From assembly GCA_018350325.1 (NCBI GenBank), contig JAEVLN010000030.1, positions 558,001 to 622,000 on the forward strand: a stretch of DNA of 64,000 nucleotides, read 5' to 3'. Position 1 is the stretch's first letter; every line of letters starts with the position of its first letter. Shown here piece after piece: positions 20,886 to 31,277 of the stretch. Both the position numbers and the translations under genes were made by a program. The notes beneath the pieces are model-generated. The model was not told where the DNA came from. It was given only the letters and a program-made list of their open reading frames with translations, and searched no databases. Source of the DNA: Globodera rostochiensis (Eukaryota; Nematoda; Chromadorea; Rhabditida; Heteroderidae).

Positions 20886-22616
20886 ATGGACAACATATTC
20901 ATGTACGACGTGGAAGAGCAGCGGATGATCCGAAATGTAAGCCGTGGGAACAGGACCGCACTATTTTAAGGTCAGATTGAGTACCTTTTCTTAAACCCCC
21001 TTTTTTTGTCCACAAAATTCCAAAATAAAAGAAATTTCTTCAAACTTGTCCTCTTTATTTGCCATTTTTTTACATAATGTTTTAGGAAGTGAAAATTTTG
21101 GCACCTAACTGAATTTTCTGTTTGTTTTTTGCTAAAAACTTTTTCAGTTGGACACATTGGGCACGCACGCCTTTAACTCATTTTTTATCACCTACGCCAA
21201 ACCAATGTTTTTTCCTACAGATTTCTTTCACTTTGTGCAGCAAACAAAAACTTTGTCTATGGCACACTATTGCCGAACGGACTAACGTAACGCCCTCACT
21301 TCCCCACAAGCCATTGATTGCCCTCCGAATTTAGCTTTAAAAACCATGCAAAAAAACACCCGATTTGAAGTCCCGAGTTTTTTTCGGAATTTTTTCTCCA
21401 GAAAATGCCCGGTCTTCGATTTTCAAAAGTTATTCATTCACCACTATTTTTTAGTTCAAAAATATTGTCTCATAATTTGTGCTTTCCAGGAACGGGTCCA
21501 GTTGTTGGACATATTCACTGCAGCGGGAGCCACCGCCCACCGTTGGTGAAGCGGCCAATGGAAATGCGCAAGTTGCCGCACGAGGAGCAGGAATATCAGA
21601 CCCGAGTTGGCCAGGTTGGGGTTATGTGAAATTCTCACAGACAAACAAAATTTTTTTGGGTCCACATTTGCGAAAAAGAAAGTTACTCCCTCAGCGCAGT
21701 ACCAAAAAAATTTTGACCCTTTTTTTGAAACGCACGCACCGCGAAAAAAATGGGCCTCTATTTTTAGATGAACTTTGGCAAGCAAAAAGAGTTATTACCT
21801 TAGCTTGAAAAATATTGGGTTTTTTGATGAAATTTTGCGAAAAAAACATTCTCGAGACTTTACGGATCCAAAAAACTCGTATTTTTAAAAAAAAATTATG
21901 TTTTTTAATAAAAAATTTTTACAACAAAAACAGCAAAAAAAACAAATTTTTTTTCGGGCCAACCAGTTTTAATTGACTTTTTTGTTGCAGTATTATTCAC
22001 TGGACGTCTCCTACTTCAAGTCGTCGCTGGACACAAAACTGTTTGACGTCTTTGGAACACGTAATCAGACCCGAGTTGGCCAGGTTGGGGTTGGGATTAT
22101 GTGAAATGATCACAGACAAAAACAAAAATTTTTTTCCTCTAATTTTGTGAAAAAAAGAATTACTCCCTTGCCCCAAAAACAAAAAAATAAATTTGACCCT
22201 TTTTTGAAACGCACTCACCGCGAAAAAATGGGCCTCTATTTTAGATAAAAATTTACAAGCAAAATTTTTTTTTATTTGCTCATTTTCAGCATTTGTTGGA
22301 CCTGGCACTTCCGAAGATTGGCGCAATGGACAATGCATCGACAAATGTTCAACGGAGGACGAAATGATTGCTAGACGGTTGGCCGACTTGAGTAGGTCCG
22401 CAGTAAACATTCTTTACTTTCAAAAAATTAAATTATAATATTATTTATTATGTATAAACACATTGATTATTTTTTTAAGACAAATGAAGTCAGCAGAAAA
22501 GGCAATGACGCCGGCGGCCGCGGTGGCGGCAAAACAACGCACAAATGCTCCCACTGCACTTTCACCACGCACATGTCCTTTGATGTGAATCAAATTTTTT
22601 GGCACCACGAGTAGAG
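20886..22616 (+). CDS. Multi-exon gene of unknown function, possible C2H2 finger at the end
   Basis: The likely first exon starts with ATG in MDNIFMYDVEEQRMIRN and ends at AAT|GTAAGC. A second exon after CTTTTTCAG (21148) reads LDTLGTHAFNSFFITYAKP. An exon after TTTCCAG (21490-21620) is open in all three frames. Exon 21991-22051 (YYSLDVSYFKSSLDTKLF) ends in phase 1 and joins exon 22290 to about 22392 (FVGPGTSEDWRNGQ, then EDEMIARRLADLS) in matching phase. The last exon (22480-22616) is open in two frames: the phase-matched one is Ala-rich and ends after 37 codons; the other encodes HKCSHCTFTTHMSF and ends WHHE, a C2H2-like finger. Several exons are followed by a repeated intronic insert. The gene may be partly decayed. 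Confidence 0.4.
21595..22270 (+). repeat. Duplicated intronic insert after two exons
   Basis: CAGACCCGAGTTGGCCAGGT and about 200 further bases (GAAATTCTCACAGACAAA; GCGAAAAAA.GGGCCTCTATTT) occur at 21597-21800 and again at 22066-22265. Each copy directly follows an exon of the unknown gene. In the first the expected GTAAT donor is altered to GAATAT. Confidence 0.7.
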
Positions 22617-22699
22617 CGGGACTGGGATCTTTTGCAAATCAGGATAATTCAATTTTAGTTGTAGCCAAAACGGCAGTTTGCCACAAATAAAATATAAGC

Positions 22700-23110
22700 G
22701 GTTGGAAAGCTAAGAGCATTTATCGAGTGTGTGGGAAAATCAAGCACATTTGACCACTGGTCCTGGGCCTGCTCTACTCATTCCCAATATGTGATTTCAC
22801 TTGTCTATTTCTGTCCCATCCCTCCGCGCCCACTTTCCCATTACCCTCCCCCTCCCCTATGCATTTCATTTATTTATTTCAAGCCTAACACGACCCTCTC
22901 CCTCCGCGCCCAATTCCCAATTTTACCCATCATTGCCCAGCATTTTATTATGTATGCGACATCACATCCCACCGCGCCCAATTCCCCATGCCCTCCCCTC
23001 GCCAGTCGCATTTTTTTGCTCATACATTTGCGAACGAACCTATTTGGTTCTTATTTTGTGATTGTCCGTTGCTATTTTGTTACTGCCTTTAAAATTTAAG
23101 CTTTTTATCC
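22700..23110. other. Pyrimidine-rich repeat region
   Basis: Three imperfect units of CCCTCCGCGCCCA followed by CCC(A)TT words between 22820 and 22995 create open frames. No gene is supported. Confidence 0.45.
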
Positions 23111-23119
23111 TGTATGTTT

Positions 23120-23740
23120 TGTTTTTTGTTTGATTCTTACTTTGTTGTATGTCCGTTCGTATTTTGTTATTTAATTTTGTTTTCCTCTTTTACTTAATTG
23201 TCCTTTTGTTCACCTTTGTTTTTCACTTTCTTGTCCTTTTTCATTCATTTGTTGTGCGAGGGAGTGCCGCACAGTTATTCGTAAACATTTTTATTTTTGA
23301 TTTTATTTGTACTATTTTTGTGATTTGTGGACAAAACTGTTTTATTTTTACTTTGTTGTTTGTCCGTTCGTATTTTGTTATTTAATTTTGTTTTGCTCTT
23401 TTACTTAATTGTCCTTTTGTTCACCTTTGTTTTTCACTTTTTTGTCCTTTTTCATTCATTTGTTGTGCGAGGGAGTGCCGCACAGTATTTGTAAACATTT
23501 CTTATGTATTGATTCATTTGTTGTGCGAGGGAGTGCCGCACAGTATTCGTAAACATTTATTATGTATTGATTCATTTGTTGTGCGAGGGAGTGCCGCACA
23601 GTATTCGTAAACATTTTCTATATATTGATTCATTTGTTGTGCGAGGGAGTGCCGCACAGTATTCGTAAACATTTATTATGTATTGATTCATTTGTTGTGC
23701 GAGGGAGTGCCGCACAGTTATTCGTAAAATTTTTGATTTT
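23120..23740 (+). repeat. Hairpin-bearing 57 bp array upstream of the Helitron ORF
   Basis: A ~120 bp block (TGTCCGTTCGTATTTTGTTA) is duplicated at about 23147 and 23358. It is followed by six copies of ATTCATTTGTTGTGCGAGGG with AGTGCCGCACAG (about 23249, 23458, 23515, 23572, 23630, 23687). Each unit can fold as TGTGCG-loop-CGCACA. Spacing of the last five is about 57 bp. It ends 580 bp before the Helitron ATG. Confidence 0.85.
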
Positions 23741-24317
23741 ATTTGTTTATTGTTTTATAAGTTGTCTTTGTGTTCAGTGGTTTGTTGTTTACTTTTTGTT
23801 TTCAGGTTTTACAAAAGATACACGCATTGGAGATACCATTTTTTGAATATTTTATTTTCATTTATTTATATATTGTTTAGTCCTTACTACAGCAAATAAG
23901 TTTTGATTGACAAGAAGATGTTTTAAACAGCGCCGATTTCACCGATGTTTTACTTTGAGACACGATGCATTTTAATTCCTTTAAGGTCCGATGAGCCTCA
24001 ATGAATTAACAATGGTGGACGGAATATATTATCATTTAATTGATTTTTTGTTATTCTGGTAACTTTTCAGTCTCTTTTTTTGCAAGTGAAATGTTAGTTT
24101 GATTCACTAGCCGATCTCTTTTTGAAGGACAGCCCCGTTTTGGTTTAGGAAAAATTGCAAAATTTATATTATTTGGCGCCCCACTTTGGTCTACATCGAC
24201 AATATTGCTGTTTGTCATATTTTGTATAAATGTGCCAGTATGCGTTCTTCTATTGGTTACAATCCATATATCTCTTAAACGCGCTTTAAAGGCTTATAAT
24301 GGTTTTACCAGATTAAG

Positions 24318-27300
24318 ATGCCTTCAAAAGCTCGACGAGATCGGAAGAACCGGAAGGCGCGCCAAGTTGTTCAGACCGAGCCCTCTTTAGGGCCTCTAGA
24401 GCAAAGTGGGGCGTCGCAAGGGGAAATTGATCAAAAATTGACTTTATTGAAATTGAATTCTAAAAAGCGGGGCCGTCCTACTAAAAGAATTCATTCTTTG
24501 AATCAATCAGACATTTCACTTGAAAGAGAAGTTGAAAATTTATCAGAGTCGCAAAATTCAATAAATGGTAATTTATTCTCTCCTGTGTTGGAATGTAGGA
24601 ATTTGAGTCCTGTTCCAAGAAAAAAGAAAAAACAAGAAATGAATACCGGCTTTATGACTTCTACTCCGGTAAAAGAATCAAATATTTTGTCAAGTTTAGA
24701 AACACCCCGTACAACACGCATTAAAAGTATTCGAAATGCACCATTTATTGATAACTCATTCATTGGTACTCCTCAAGGTGTATCCCAACAGCTATCATGT
24801 GATTATGCTGCTTTAGCGTCCCTATCATTTGCCGACCATGTTAAGGCGGAGGCATTAATTGCAAAAAGAGCCGGATTGCAAATCTTTGATCAATTTGGTA
24901 AAAAAATCATTGAAAATCAATTCTTAAATCTTGACGCGTGGCTTAACCATGAATTTACTTTTGCATATTTATGTTTGTTGGCCAAAAATTCAAAAAAACA
25001 TGTCGTTGTTGTTGATTCAGTCATTACAGATCCATTCAATAAAAATAATTCTAAGCGCACAAGCCGTGCTATAAAGAATGCGTGCTATAATTTCCAGCCA
25101 GATGTTACAATTGATGTCATCGTTTTACCATTATTTTTTGTTAATCATTGGGCACTCGCAGTATATGACAAAGATTTTGGATACCATTTCATTGATTCCC
25201 TTTCCCAAACTCCATCCAGGTTGGAGGAAACAAATGGGATTAATTTTCATCCTGACCGATTGCCGATAATTAAAAATGTAATTTCTGAACTCATTGCCAT
25301 TCCCGTTGAAAATATTGATTTTAATTTGAATTATGTTGCCACTCAGCAACCAGATTTGAATAGTTGCGGGTATTTTATTTGTTTATTCACTGAGGCATGG
25401 TTGTTCAATGAAAGAAATTTAAATTTAACCCCAATTCATATCATAACAGAAAAGAAACGCATTCTTTGGCATATCAATGAACTATATGCAACAGATGACA
25501 TAGAATTTCATGCTCGCTATTTTCCTGAGCAAACAGAACACTCTGTTATGTTGGCTGATTCAAATGAACAGTTTGATTCATTTAATTCTTATTTGAGTGA
25601 TGATTTTTCAGAATGTTCGGAAACAAATAATGCTTATAAAAAGAATCGAAGCGGGAGGCCAAAAAAGAAAAAAGGCGGGCCCGGGCGTAAATCCATGTCT
25701 TCATTATCTACTTTATCAATCTCCAAAAATTTATCATCAACTATTTTAAATACAAAAAATGAAGAGTTTGCATCGATATCAGAACAAAAAACACAATCAC
25801 ATGATTTTCTTAATCAATTGAACGCAGAAAATATTGCAATTCCTTTTGGGCCCGTTCTAGCACCGGAAAATCGTATTGTTCTTGCTGAAGTCATTGGAGC
25901 AAGAGCACTTATTGCTGAACTATGGGCCAATCCAACTGCATGGTTTGCAGAAGATTTAATTTTTACTTACCAGCGTTATCTCTCTTCATTGGTCGACGAT
26001 AGAATTGTATCCGTGCTTTCACCTAATTTTACTAATATGGACATTCATTTTGGTCCTAATGCATTTGAATTTTCTGCAATTGATAATTGTTTTAATTATT
26101 CACCCGACTATGACATACTATTAATGAGTGTATTCTTCCCAGGACATTTTGCACTAATAATTTTTGATAGAACTGATCGTGAATCACCAAAAGCTTTCCT
26201 TATTGATCCACTGCCTGATGTTGACAGATTACATGATAAAAATAGCCCTGGATATGACCAAAAAAGACTTGAATTGATTATCAATGGCATTTGCGAACTT
26301 ACCCACGGCTTATTCCCGGCAGATTTTGTTATACAAAGTGTTAGCCCAACTGAATTTACTCGCCAAACTGACGGTATTAACTGTGGTTTTTTCGTGTGCC
26401 TTTATTCTGAATCTTATTTGTTCAATGATTGTTCTTTCTTATTGCCAAATTTAAACATTAACATTGAAAGGCGTCGCATATTGTGGCATATAGCCCTTTT
26501 AATTACAAATAATCATGTGCAATATCACGGGCGAAATGTTTTGGCTGGAGAATTGGAAGTTAACCGTGCTCGTCCATTGTACACAGTTGAATCTGGTATA
26601 GAAGGTGATTGCCCCAGAGATGTGGACGGAGCATTGATTTGTGTTGAGCCAATTATTAATGCTGATCTTGATGTAAATTTGGAAAAATTATCTCGATCGA
26701 GTAGCACTTTGAGTGACAGTTCCGAAAATTTATCCCTTCGTCGTTCGCCTCGAATTCAAAATAAAAATGTTTCTAATATTTCGATTGACTCTCGACATTC
26801 GAATGAACAAAAGCGTGTTGTTTTGAACTCAATTACTCAACGGTGTTATAAAAAGCACGAAGGCCTTCCGTGTGCTGATGTGCGTTCCAAGCACACCACG
26901 GATTATTATGATTCAGGTGATATCGGTGATATAATTTGTGATTATTGTAATGCTCTATTGCTTAAAAGTGAATATGAAAAAAAGAATGGGAAAATTTCAT
27001 CGGGCACTTGCTGTAATCATGGAAAAATCGTTCTTCCAGCATTTGAAGAATTTCCTTCACCATTAAAAAATTATTTAAACGCTGAAAGTAAGGAGGCGAA
27101 GGAATTCTTGTCACTTCAAAATGTATATAATTCCCTTGTAGCATTTGCTTCCATTTCGGTTGGTGCACAAGAATCGTCTCTTAAAGGTCATTCCTGTTTT
27201 TTGTTAAATGGTGAATTTGTGCGACAAATAAGTTCAATTTTGCCCGGTAAATTTGTTCCGTCGTTTTCTCAGCTTTATATTTTGGACCCAACAGCTGCAT

Positions 27301-30300
27301 TGGAGCGTCGAACGCAAAATGTTAAATATGGTGGTGATCGTGTAAATTGTGAAACGCTTCAAAAACTTGATAGCATGCTTCGCATGCATCACCCATTGGC
27401 CAAACAATTAATGAATTTTCACACTCAATACCAAAAGACATTGGTTGAGCAAGGACCAGATGCTGTTAAAAATTTCCGTTTGACTCTCATTGAGGCACGT
27501 GATGCTCCCGTTAATATTTGCGATCCAACACTTCACCCAAGACAAACAAATTTGCCAGACGAAGGTGATGCATTATTTGCTGTTTGGACCGAAAATGAAA
27601 AGCCGCCTTGCCTTAAAGGCATTTGGGTCACCAACGCCGAAGGGAAATTACATAAATTTTTCCCACATCATCCACAAACAGATACCCTGTGCTATCCCTT
27701 GCTATTTCCGCATGGAGAAGATGGCTATCACAAAAATATTTTAAAACATTTTTCTGACCCTGGTAATAATGATCACAATTCCATTTCTGATAATGATTCG
27801 AATGAAGATAATGCTTCTGATAGCCAATCAGTAAATTCTTCCATCAATTCTGTTAATGATTCTGTTTCAAAACGCAAAAATGTTTCTGTCCGAGAATATA
27901 TTCGTTATCGTATGGCTTTAAGGAAAAGAGAAAAAAATCATAATATTTGGAATTCTGGTGGAGGCTTAAGCCAGAAATTTATTCTTGATTATGCTGCGCG
28001 TATTGATTCTGATTATGCTAATTTTATTCGTAAACCAGAATTTAACCTTAGAAGCACATTGCCTGAAAATATTTTACGCTGGCTAGCACGCACTGCCGGT
28101 GTAAAATCTACTGAGCAATTGGGCAGTATTGTTTTGTTCCGTAGCCATGACCCTGGCACACGGCCATATTTTCAGCAAAAATTTTATAATGCCACTACAA
28201 TAATGGCTCGCGTTAAAAAACCTGGGTACGCATCATTTATGCTTACATTCACTACAAACCCTAAATGGCGTGAAATTAAACGAAATTTTTTACATAAAAA
28301 TCAACGAACAGTTGACCGTTTTGATTTAATTTGCCGTATTTATGAAGATAAATTGAAAGACCTGCATTTTCTCATTGAAAAGAAAAATATTTTGGGCCGA
28401 ATGATTGGACAAGAAAGTCGTGAATTTCAAAAAAAATATGGCGGACCGCATGCACATCGTATTTATACTACTGATATTTTGGCCATTCCTGAGAACGTTG
28501 AGAACATCATATGGGCGCATATTCCAGCCGACCCAGATATTAATGATCAATCTGATTGGGCCAATTTTGTTCGGCGAGTTCGAGAATTTATTGGTAAATT
28601 TCAATTACATGACTGTGGACCTCGGTGTCTAAATGCCAAAGGTCGTTGCAAAAAAGGTTTCCCAAAAGCATTTTCTAATTACACCATACTATTTGACGAT
28701 CGACCTGCGCAATATTATCGTCCAAGTCCAGAAAAAGGAGGTCAAACACTAAAAGTTAAACGAGGAAAAACGTTTATTATTTATGACAATTCAAGAGTTT
28801 CATCGTACAATCCGTTTATACTTGTACGATATGAAACCCATCATAATTTGGAATTTCTTTATGGTCAAACCAACAATTTTAAATATATTTATAAATATCC
28901 ATTTAAAGGTCCAAGTTTTTCATATGTAAAAAGTAGAGAACAACAGGATACTGTGAATATTGATGAACCTGCCTTTTATGCCAAAATGTTATATCGCTCA
29001 CCACCGGAAGCGTACAGTAGAATTATGTCTTATAAATATGCCTTTTTATCACATATTGTTATTCCTTTGAGTGTTCATCTGCCAGGCCAGCAGAAAATCT
29101 TCATTAAACCTGGCCAAGAACAAGTTGTAGCACAAAAAATCCAGGCAGGACAATTGCCGGAAACACCATTAACCGCTTATTGGAAGCTATGGGAAATTGA
29201 CAATGATATAAAAAATACTTTATTCGAACGTATGCCTGAAACCTATTCATTCAACAAATCTGGCAAATACTGGAAAAAACGGAAACTGTCAACAATTTCG
29301 AAAAATATAAAAAAAAGAAAACCAATTATTGGCCGAATTTACCCAGTATCCCCCAGAATTCCCGAATTATTTGCATTATATTTATTGACTAAACATTTTC
29401 CTGGCAATCCTATTCATTTGAAAACAGTTAAGGCACCAAATGTATGCGAGACGTTTATTGAAGCAGCCCGTTTGCGGGGCCTTATTGATGATAACAATGT
29501 TTGGATTCGTACCATGGAAGAAGGCGCTGCTTCACTTACTCCTGCACAAATGCGCCAATTGTTTGCAAATATTTTGATTTTTGGTTCCACTGAAAATTGT
29601 ATTATTGATGGTGCACTTTTATGGGAAAAATTTCTTTCACATATGTATGACACACGGTGCGCCGATGCTGAGCGGCCAGCTCGAATTGAGCGTGCACTTG
29701 CTTTGTTAGAGCGTCTTTTGGTCGCGCAAGGGCGCCAATGTAAAGATTTTGGTTTACCAACCCCACAAATTTCTATAATTGATGATCCTCAACGTGGACT
29801 CAATGAATTCTTTTTTCCTCAACATTTAAATGATGAAGAGATTGACGCTACTGTTAACACCAGTGCATTTGAAGAAGCAAAATTAAATGCTGAACAACAA
29901 CATTTTTTTTCATTGATTAAAACAGCATTTATAAATTTCGATTCGCCACGCCTATTTTATTTGTGTGGAGATGGTGGTACTGGGAAAACATTTTTGTTGA
30001 ATTTCATTCTGTATCAACTGCGTATAATTGGTGCAAAAATTATCCCAACTGCATCCACTGGGATGGCATCTACACGTTTTTATGCTGGTGGAACAACCGT
30101 TCATTCTGCTTTTAAATTTGGTATTAATGTTGAACCCGGAATTTTGCCTTCAATCCCTTTTGATAGTTTTTTTGGCCGCCGTATAATTGAATCGGATATT
30201 ATCATTATTGATGAAATGACCATGCTGGAGCGTGTTGTTTTCGAAAATATTGATGCACTTTGTCGTTTAATGTGTACAAAAAACAAGCATCTCCCATTTG

Positions 30301-31277
30301 GAGGAAAATGTGTAATAATTTCTGGTGATTGGAAACAGTCATTGCCTGTTGTTATTGATTCATATGGCACAGCTGCCCAAATTGCTGCATGCATTCAATC
30401 GTCTCCACTTTACCCATTATTTACTATATATAAGCTCACACAAAGTATGCGGGTTAACCCTAATGAAATTGCTTTTCTTAATTGGTTGGACAATATTGGC
30501 CGTGGAACTGATGGAGATACTGTTGCCATTCCATCCAATATGCTTATTGATTCTCGCGAAGACTTGATCAAGTGGGTATTTAACAAAGGTTTTGAAATCC
30601 CAAGCAAAGATTTACTTAAACGGTTATTGCTTGGCACTACAAACCGTATTGTGGACATAAATAATTCGCTCATTTTGGAACGCTTTACTTCATCATACGT
30701 TGATTATTATTCTGTTGACAAGCCGCTTAATGAAAACCCTATGGCAGTGAATGCTGCAGAATTTGATGTTGCTCAATTAAATTTGATGAACCCATTAGGT
30801 ATGCCACACCATCATTTACGTTTGAAAGTGGGGTCAATTATTGTTTTGCTTATAAATCTGAACACAAGCAAGGGTCTTTGTAATGGAACACGTTTAATTG
30901 TAAAAAAATTGACACCGAATTTGATTGAGGCTGAGGCCATTACCGGTGGTTCATCCCGGAGTGGTATCACACTTGGTATACCCCGTCACCGGAGTACATA
31001 TAAAGACAAACGTCCCGAAGGGATTTGGTTTGAACGTTTCCAGTTTCCAGTTCGAATTGCATTCACTATGACCATTGTTAAAGCGCAAGGGCAAACGTGT
31101 GATCGTTTAGGCATAGATTTTACTGAAGAACCCTTTTCACATGGGCAATTATACACTGCTCTTTCACGTGTTACAAGCAGTGAAGGAATTCGTATTTATG
31201 CACCAAATAAACATTTAGACGAAATTGGGGAACCGTTAATTCGAAATGTTGTGGCTCGTGGTCTTCAATTTAATTAA
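24318..31277 (+). CDS. Helitron Rep/helicase with two Ulp1-like protease domains
   Basis: A 2,319-codon uninterrupted ORF. Residues 1-110 are basic. About 190-380 is a C48 (Ulp1/SENP)-like protease with H277 (NHWALAVYD), D293, Q343/344 and C350 (NSCGYFICL). About 530-730 is a second one with H610 (GHFALIIFD), D630, Q683 and C689 (INCGFFVCL). A zinc-binding region follows (C874, C877 and a later CCNHG), then the Helitron Rep: motif 1 FMLTFTTNPKWREI at about 1307, HUH motif PHAHRI (H1378, H1380), and tyrosines Y1523/Y1527 in KYIYKYPFKG. The C-terminus is a PIF1-family SF1 helicase: Walker A GDGGTGKT 1884-1891, Walker B DE at 1965-1966, and terminal TIVKAQGQTCDRLG and YTALSRVTS motifs. The HUH nuclease nicks and rejoins one strand and the helicase unwinds it for rolling-circle transposition. 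OTU proteases are known in some Helentrons; a tandem C48 pair is unusual to my knowledge. All catalytic residues are present, so it may be active. The ATG is preceded by CAGATTAAG. Confidence 0.95.
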   Translation: MPSKARRDRKNRKARQVVQTEPSLGPLEQSGASQGEIDQKLTLLKLNSKKRGRPTKRIHSLNQSDISLEREVENLSESQNSINGNLFSPVLECRNLSPVPRKKKKQEMNTGFMTSTPVKESNILSSLETPRTTRIKSIRNAPFIDNSFIGTPQGVSQQLSCDYAALASLSFADHVKAEALIAKRAGLQIFDQFGKKIIENQFLNLDAWLNHEFTFAYLCLLAKNSKKHVVVVDSVITDPFNKNNSKRTSRAIKNACYNFQPDVTIDVIVLPLFFVNHWALAVYDKDFGYHFIDSLSQTPSRLEETNGINFHPDRLPIIKNVISELIAIPVENIDFNLNYVATQQPDLNSCGYFICLFTEAWLFNERNLNLTPIHIITEKKRILWHINELYATDDIEFHARYFPEQTEHSVMLADSNEQFDSFNSYLSDDFSECSETNNAYKKNRSGRPKKKKGGPGRKSMSSLSTLSISKNLSSTILNTKNEEFASISEQKTQSHDFLNQLNAENIAIPFGPVLAPENRIVLAEVIGARALIAELWANPTAWFAEDLIFTYQRYLSSLVDDRIVSVLSPNFTNMDIHFGPNAFEFSAIDNCFNYSPDYDILLMSVFFPGHFALIIFDRTDRESPKAFLIDPLPDVDRLHDKNSPGYDQKRLELIINGICELTHGLFPADFVIQSVSPTEFTRQTDGINCGFFVCLYSESYLFNDCSFLLPNLNINIERRRILWHIALLITNNHVQYHGRNVLAGELEVNRARPLYTVESGIEGDCPRDVDGALICVEPIINADLDVNLEKLSRSSSTLSDSSENLSLRRSPRIQNKNVSNISIDSRHSNEQKRVVLNSITQRCYKKHEGLPCADVRSKHTTDYYDSGDIGDIICDYCNALLLKSEYEKKNGKISSGTCCNHGKIVLPAFEEFPSPLKNYLNAESKEAKEFLSLQNVYNSLVAFASISVGAQESSLKGHSCFLLNGEFVRQISSILPGKFVPSFSQLYILDPTAALERRTQNVKYGGDRVNCETLQKLDSMLRMHHPLAKQLMNFHTQYQKTLVEQGPDAVKNFRLTLIEARDAPVNICDPTLHPRQTNLPDEGDALFAVWTENEKPPCLKGIWVTNAEGKLHKFFPHHPQTDTLCYPLLFPHGEDGYHKNILKHFSDPGNNDHNSISDNDSNEDNASDSQSVNSSINSVNDSVSKRKNVSVREYIRYRMALRKREKNHNIWNSGGGLSQKFILDYAARIDSDYANFIRKPEFNLRSTLPENILRWLARTAGVKSTEQLGSIVLFRSHDPGTRPYFQQKFYNATTIMARVKKPGYASFMLTFTTNPKWREIKRNFLHKNQRTVDRFDLICRIYEDKLKDLHFLIEKKNILGRMIGQESREFQKKYGGPHAHRIYTTDILAIPENVENIIWAHIPADPDINDQSDWANFVRRVREFIGKFQLHDCGPRCLNAKGRCKKGFPKAFSNYTILFDDRPAQYYRPSPEKGGQTLKVKRGKTFIIYDNSRVSSYNPFILVRYETHHNLEFLYGQTNNFKYIYKYPFKGPSFSYVKSREQQDTVNIDEPAFYAKMLYRSPPEAYSRIMSYKYAFLSHIVIPLSVHLPGQQKIFIKPGQEQVVAQKIQAGQLPETPLTAYWKLWEIDNDIKNTLFERMPETYSFNKSGKYWKKRKLSTISKNIKKRKPIIGRIYPVSPRIPELFALYLLTKHFPGNPIHLKTVKAPNVCETFIEAARLRGLIDDNNVWIRTMEEGAASLTPAQMRQLFANILIFGSTENCIIDGALLWEKFLSHMYDTRCADAERPARIERALALLERLLVAQGRQCKDFGLPTPQISIIDDPQRGLNEFFFPQHLNDEEIDATVNTSAFEEAKLNAEQQHFFSLIKTAFINFDSPRLFYLCGDGGTGKTFLLNFILYQLRIIGAKIIPTASTGMASTRFYAGGTTVHSAFKFGINVEPGILPSIPFDSFFGRRIIESDIIIIDEMTMLERVVFENIDALCRLMCTKNKHLPFGGKCVIISGDWKQSLPVVIDSYGTAAQIAACIQSSPLYPLFTIYKLTQSMRVNPNEIAFLNWLDNIGRGTDGDTVAIPSNMLIDSREDLIKWVFNKGFEIPSKDLLKRLLLGTTNRIVDINNSLILERFTSSYVDYYSVDKPLNENPMAVNAAEFDVAQLNLMNPLGMPHHHLRLKVGSIIVLLINLNTSKGLCNGTRLIVKKLTPNLIEAEAITGGSSRSGITLGIPRHRSTYKDKRPEGIWFERFQFPVRIAFTMTIVKAQGQTCDRLGIDFTEEPFSHGQLYTALSRVTSSEGIRIYAPNKHLDEIGEPLIRNVVARGLQFN

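Noticed and set aside
24205..24390. 61-codon ORF overlapping the Helitron start
   Set aside because: Overlaps the Helitron start in another frame; AT-rich hydrophobic run with no homology signal.
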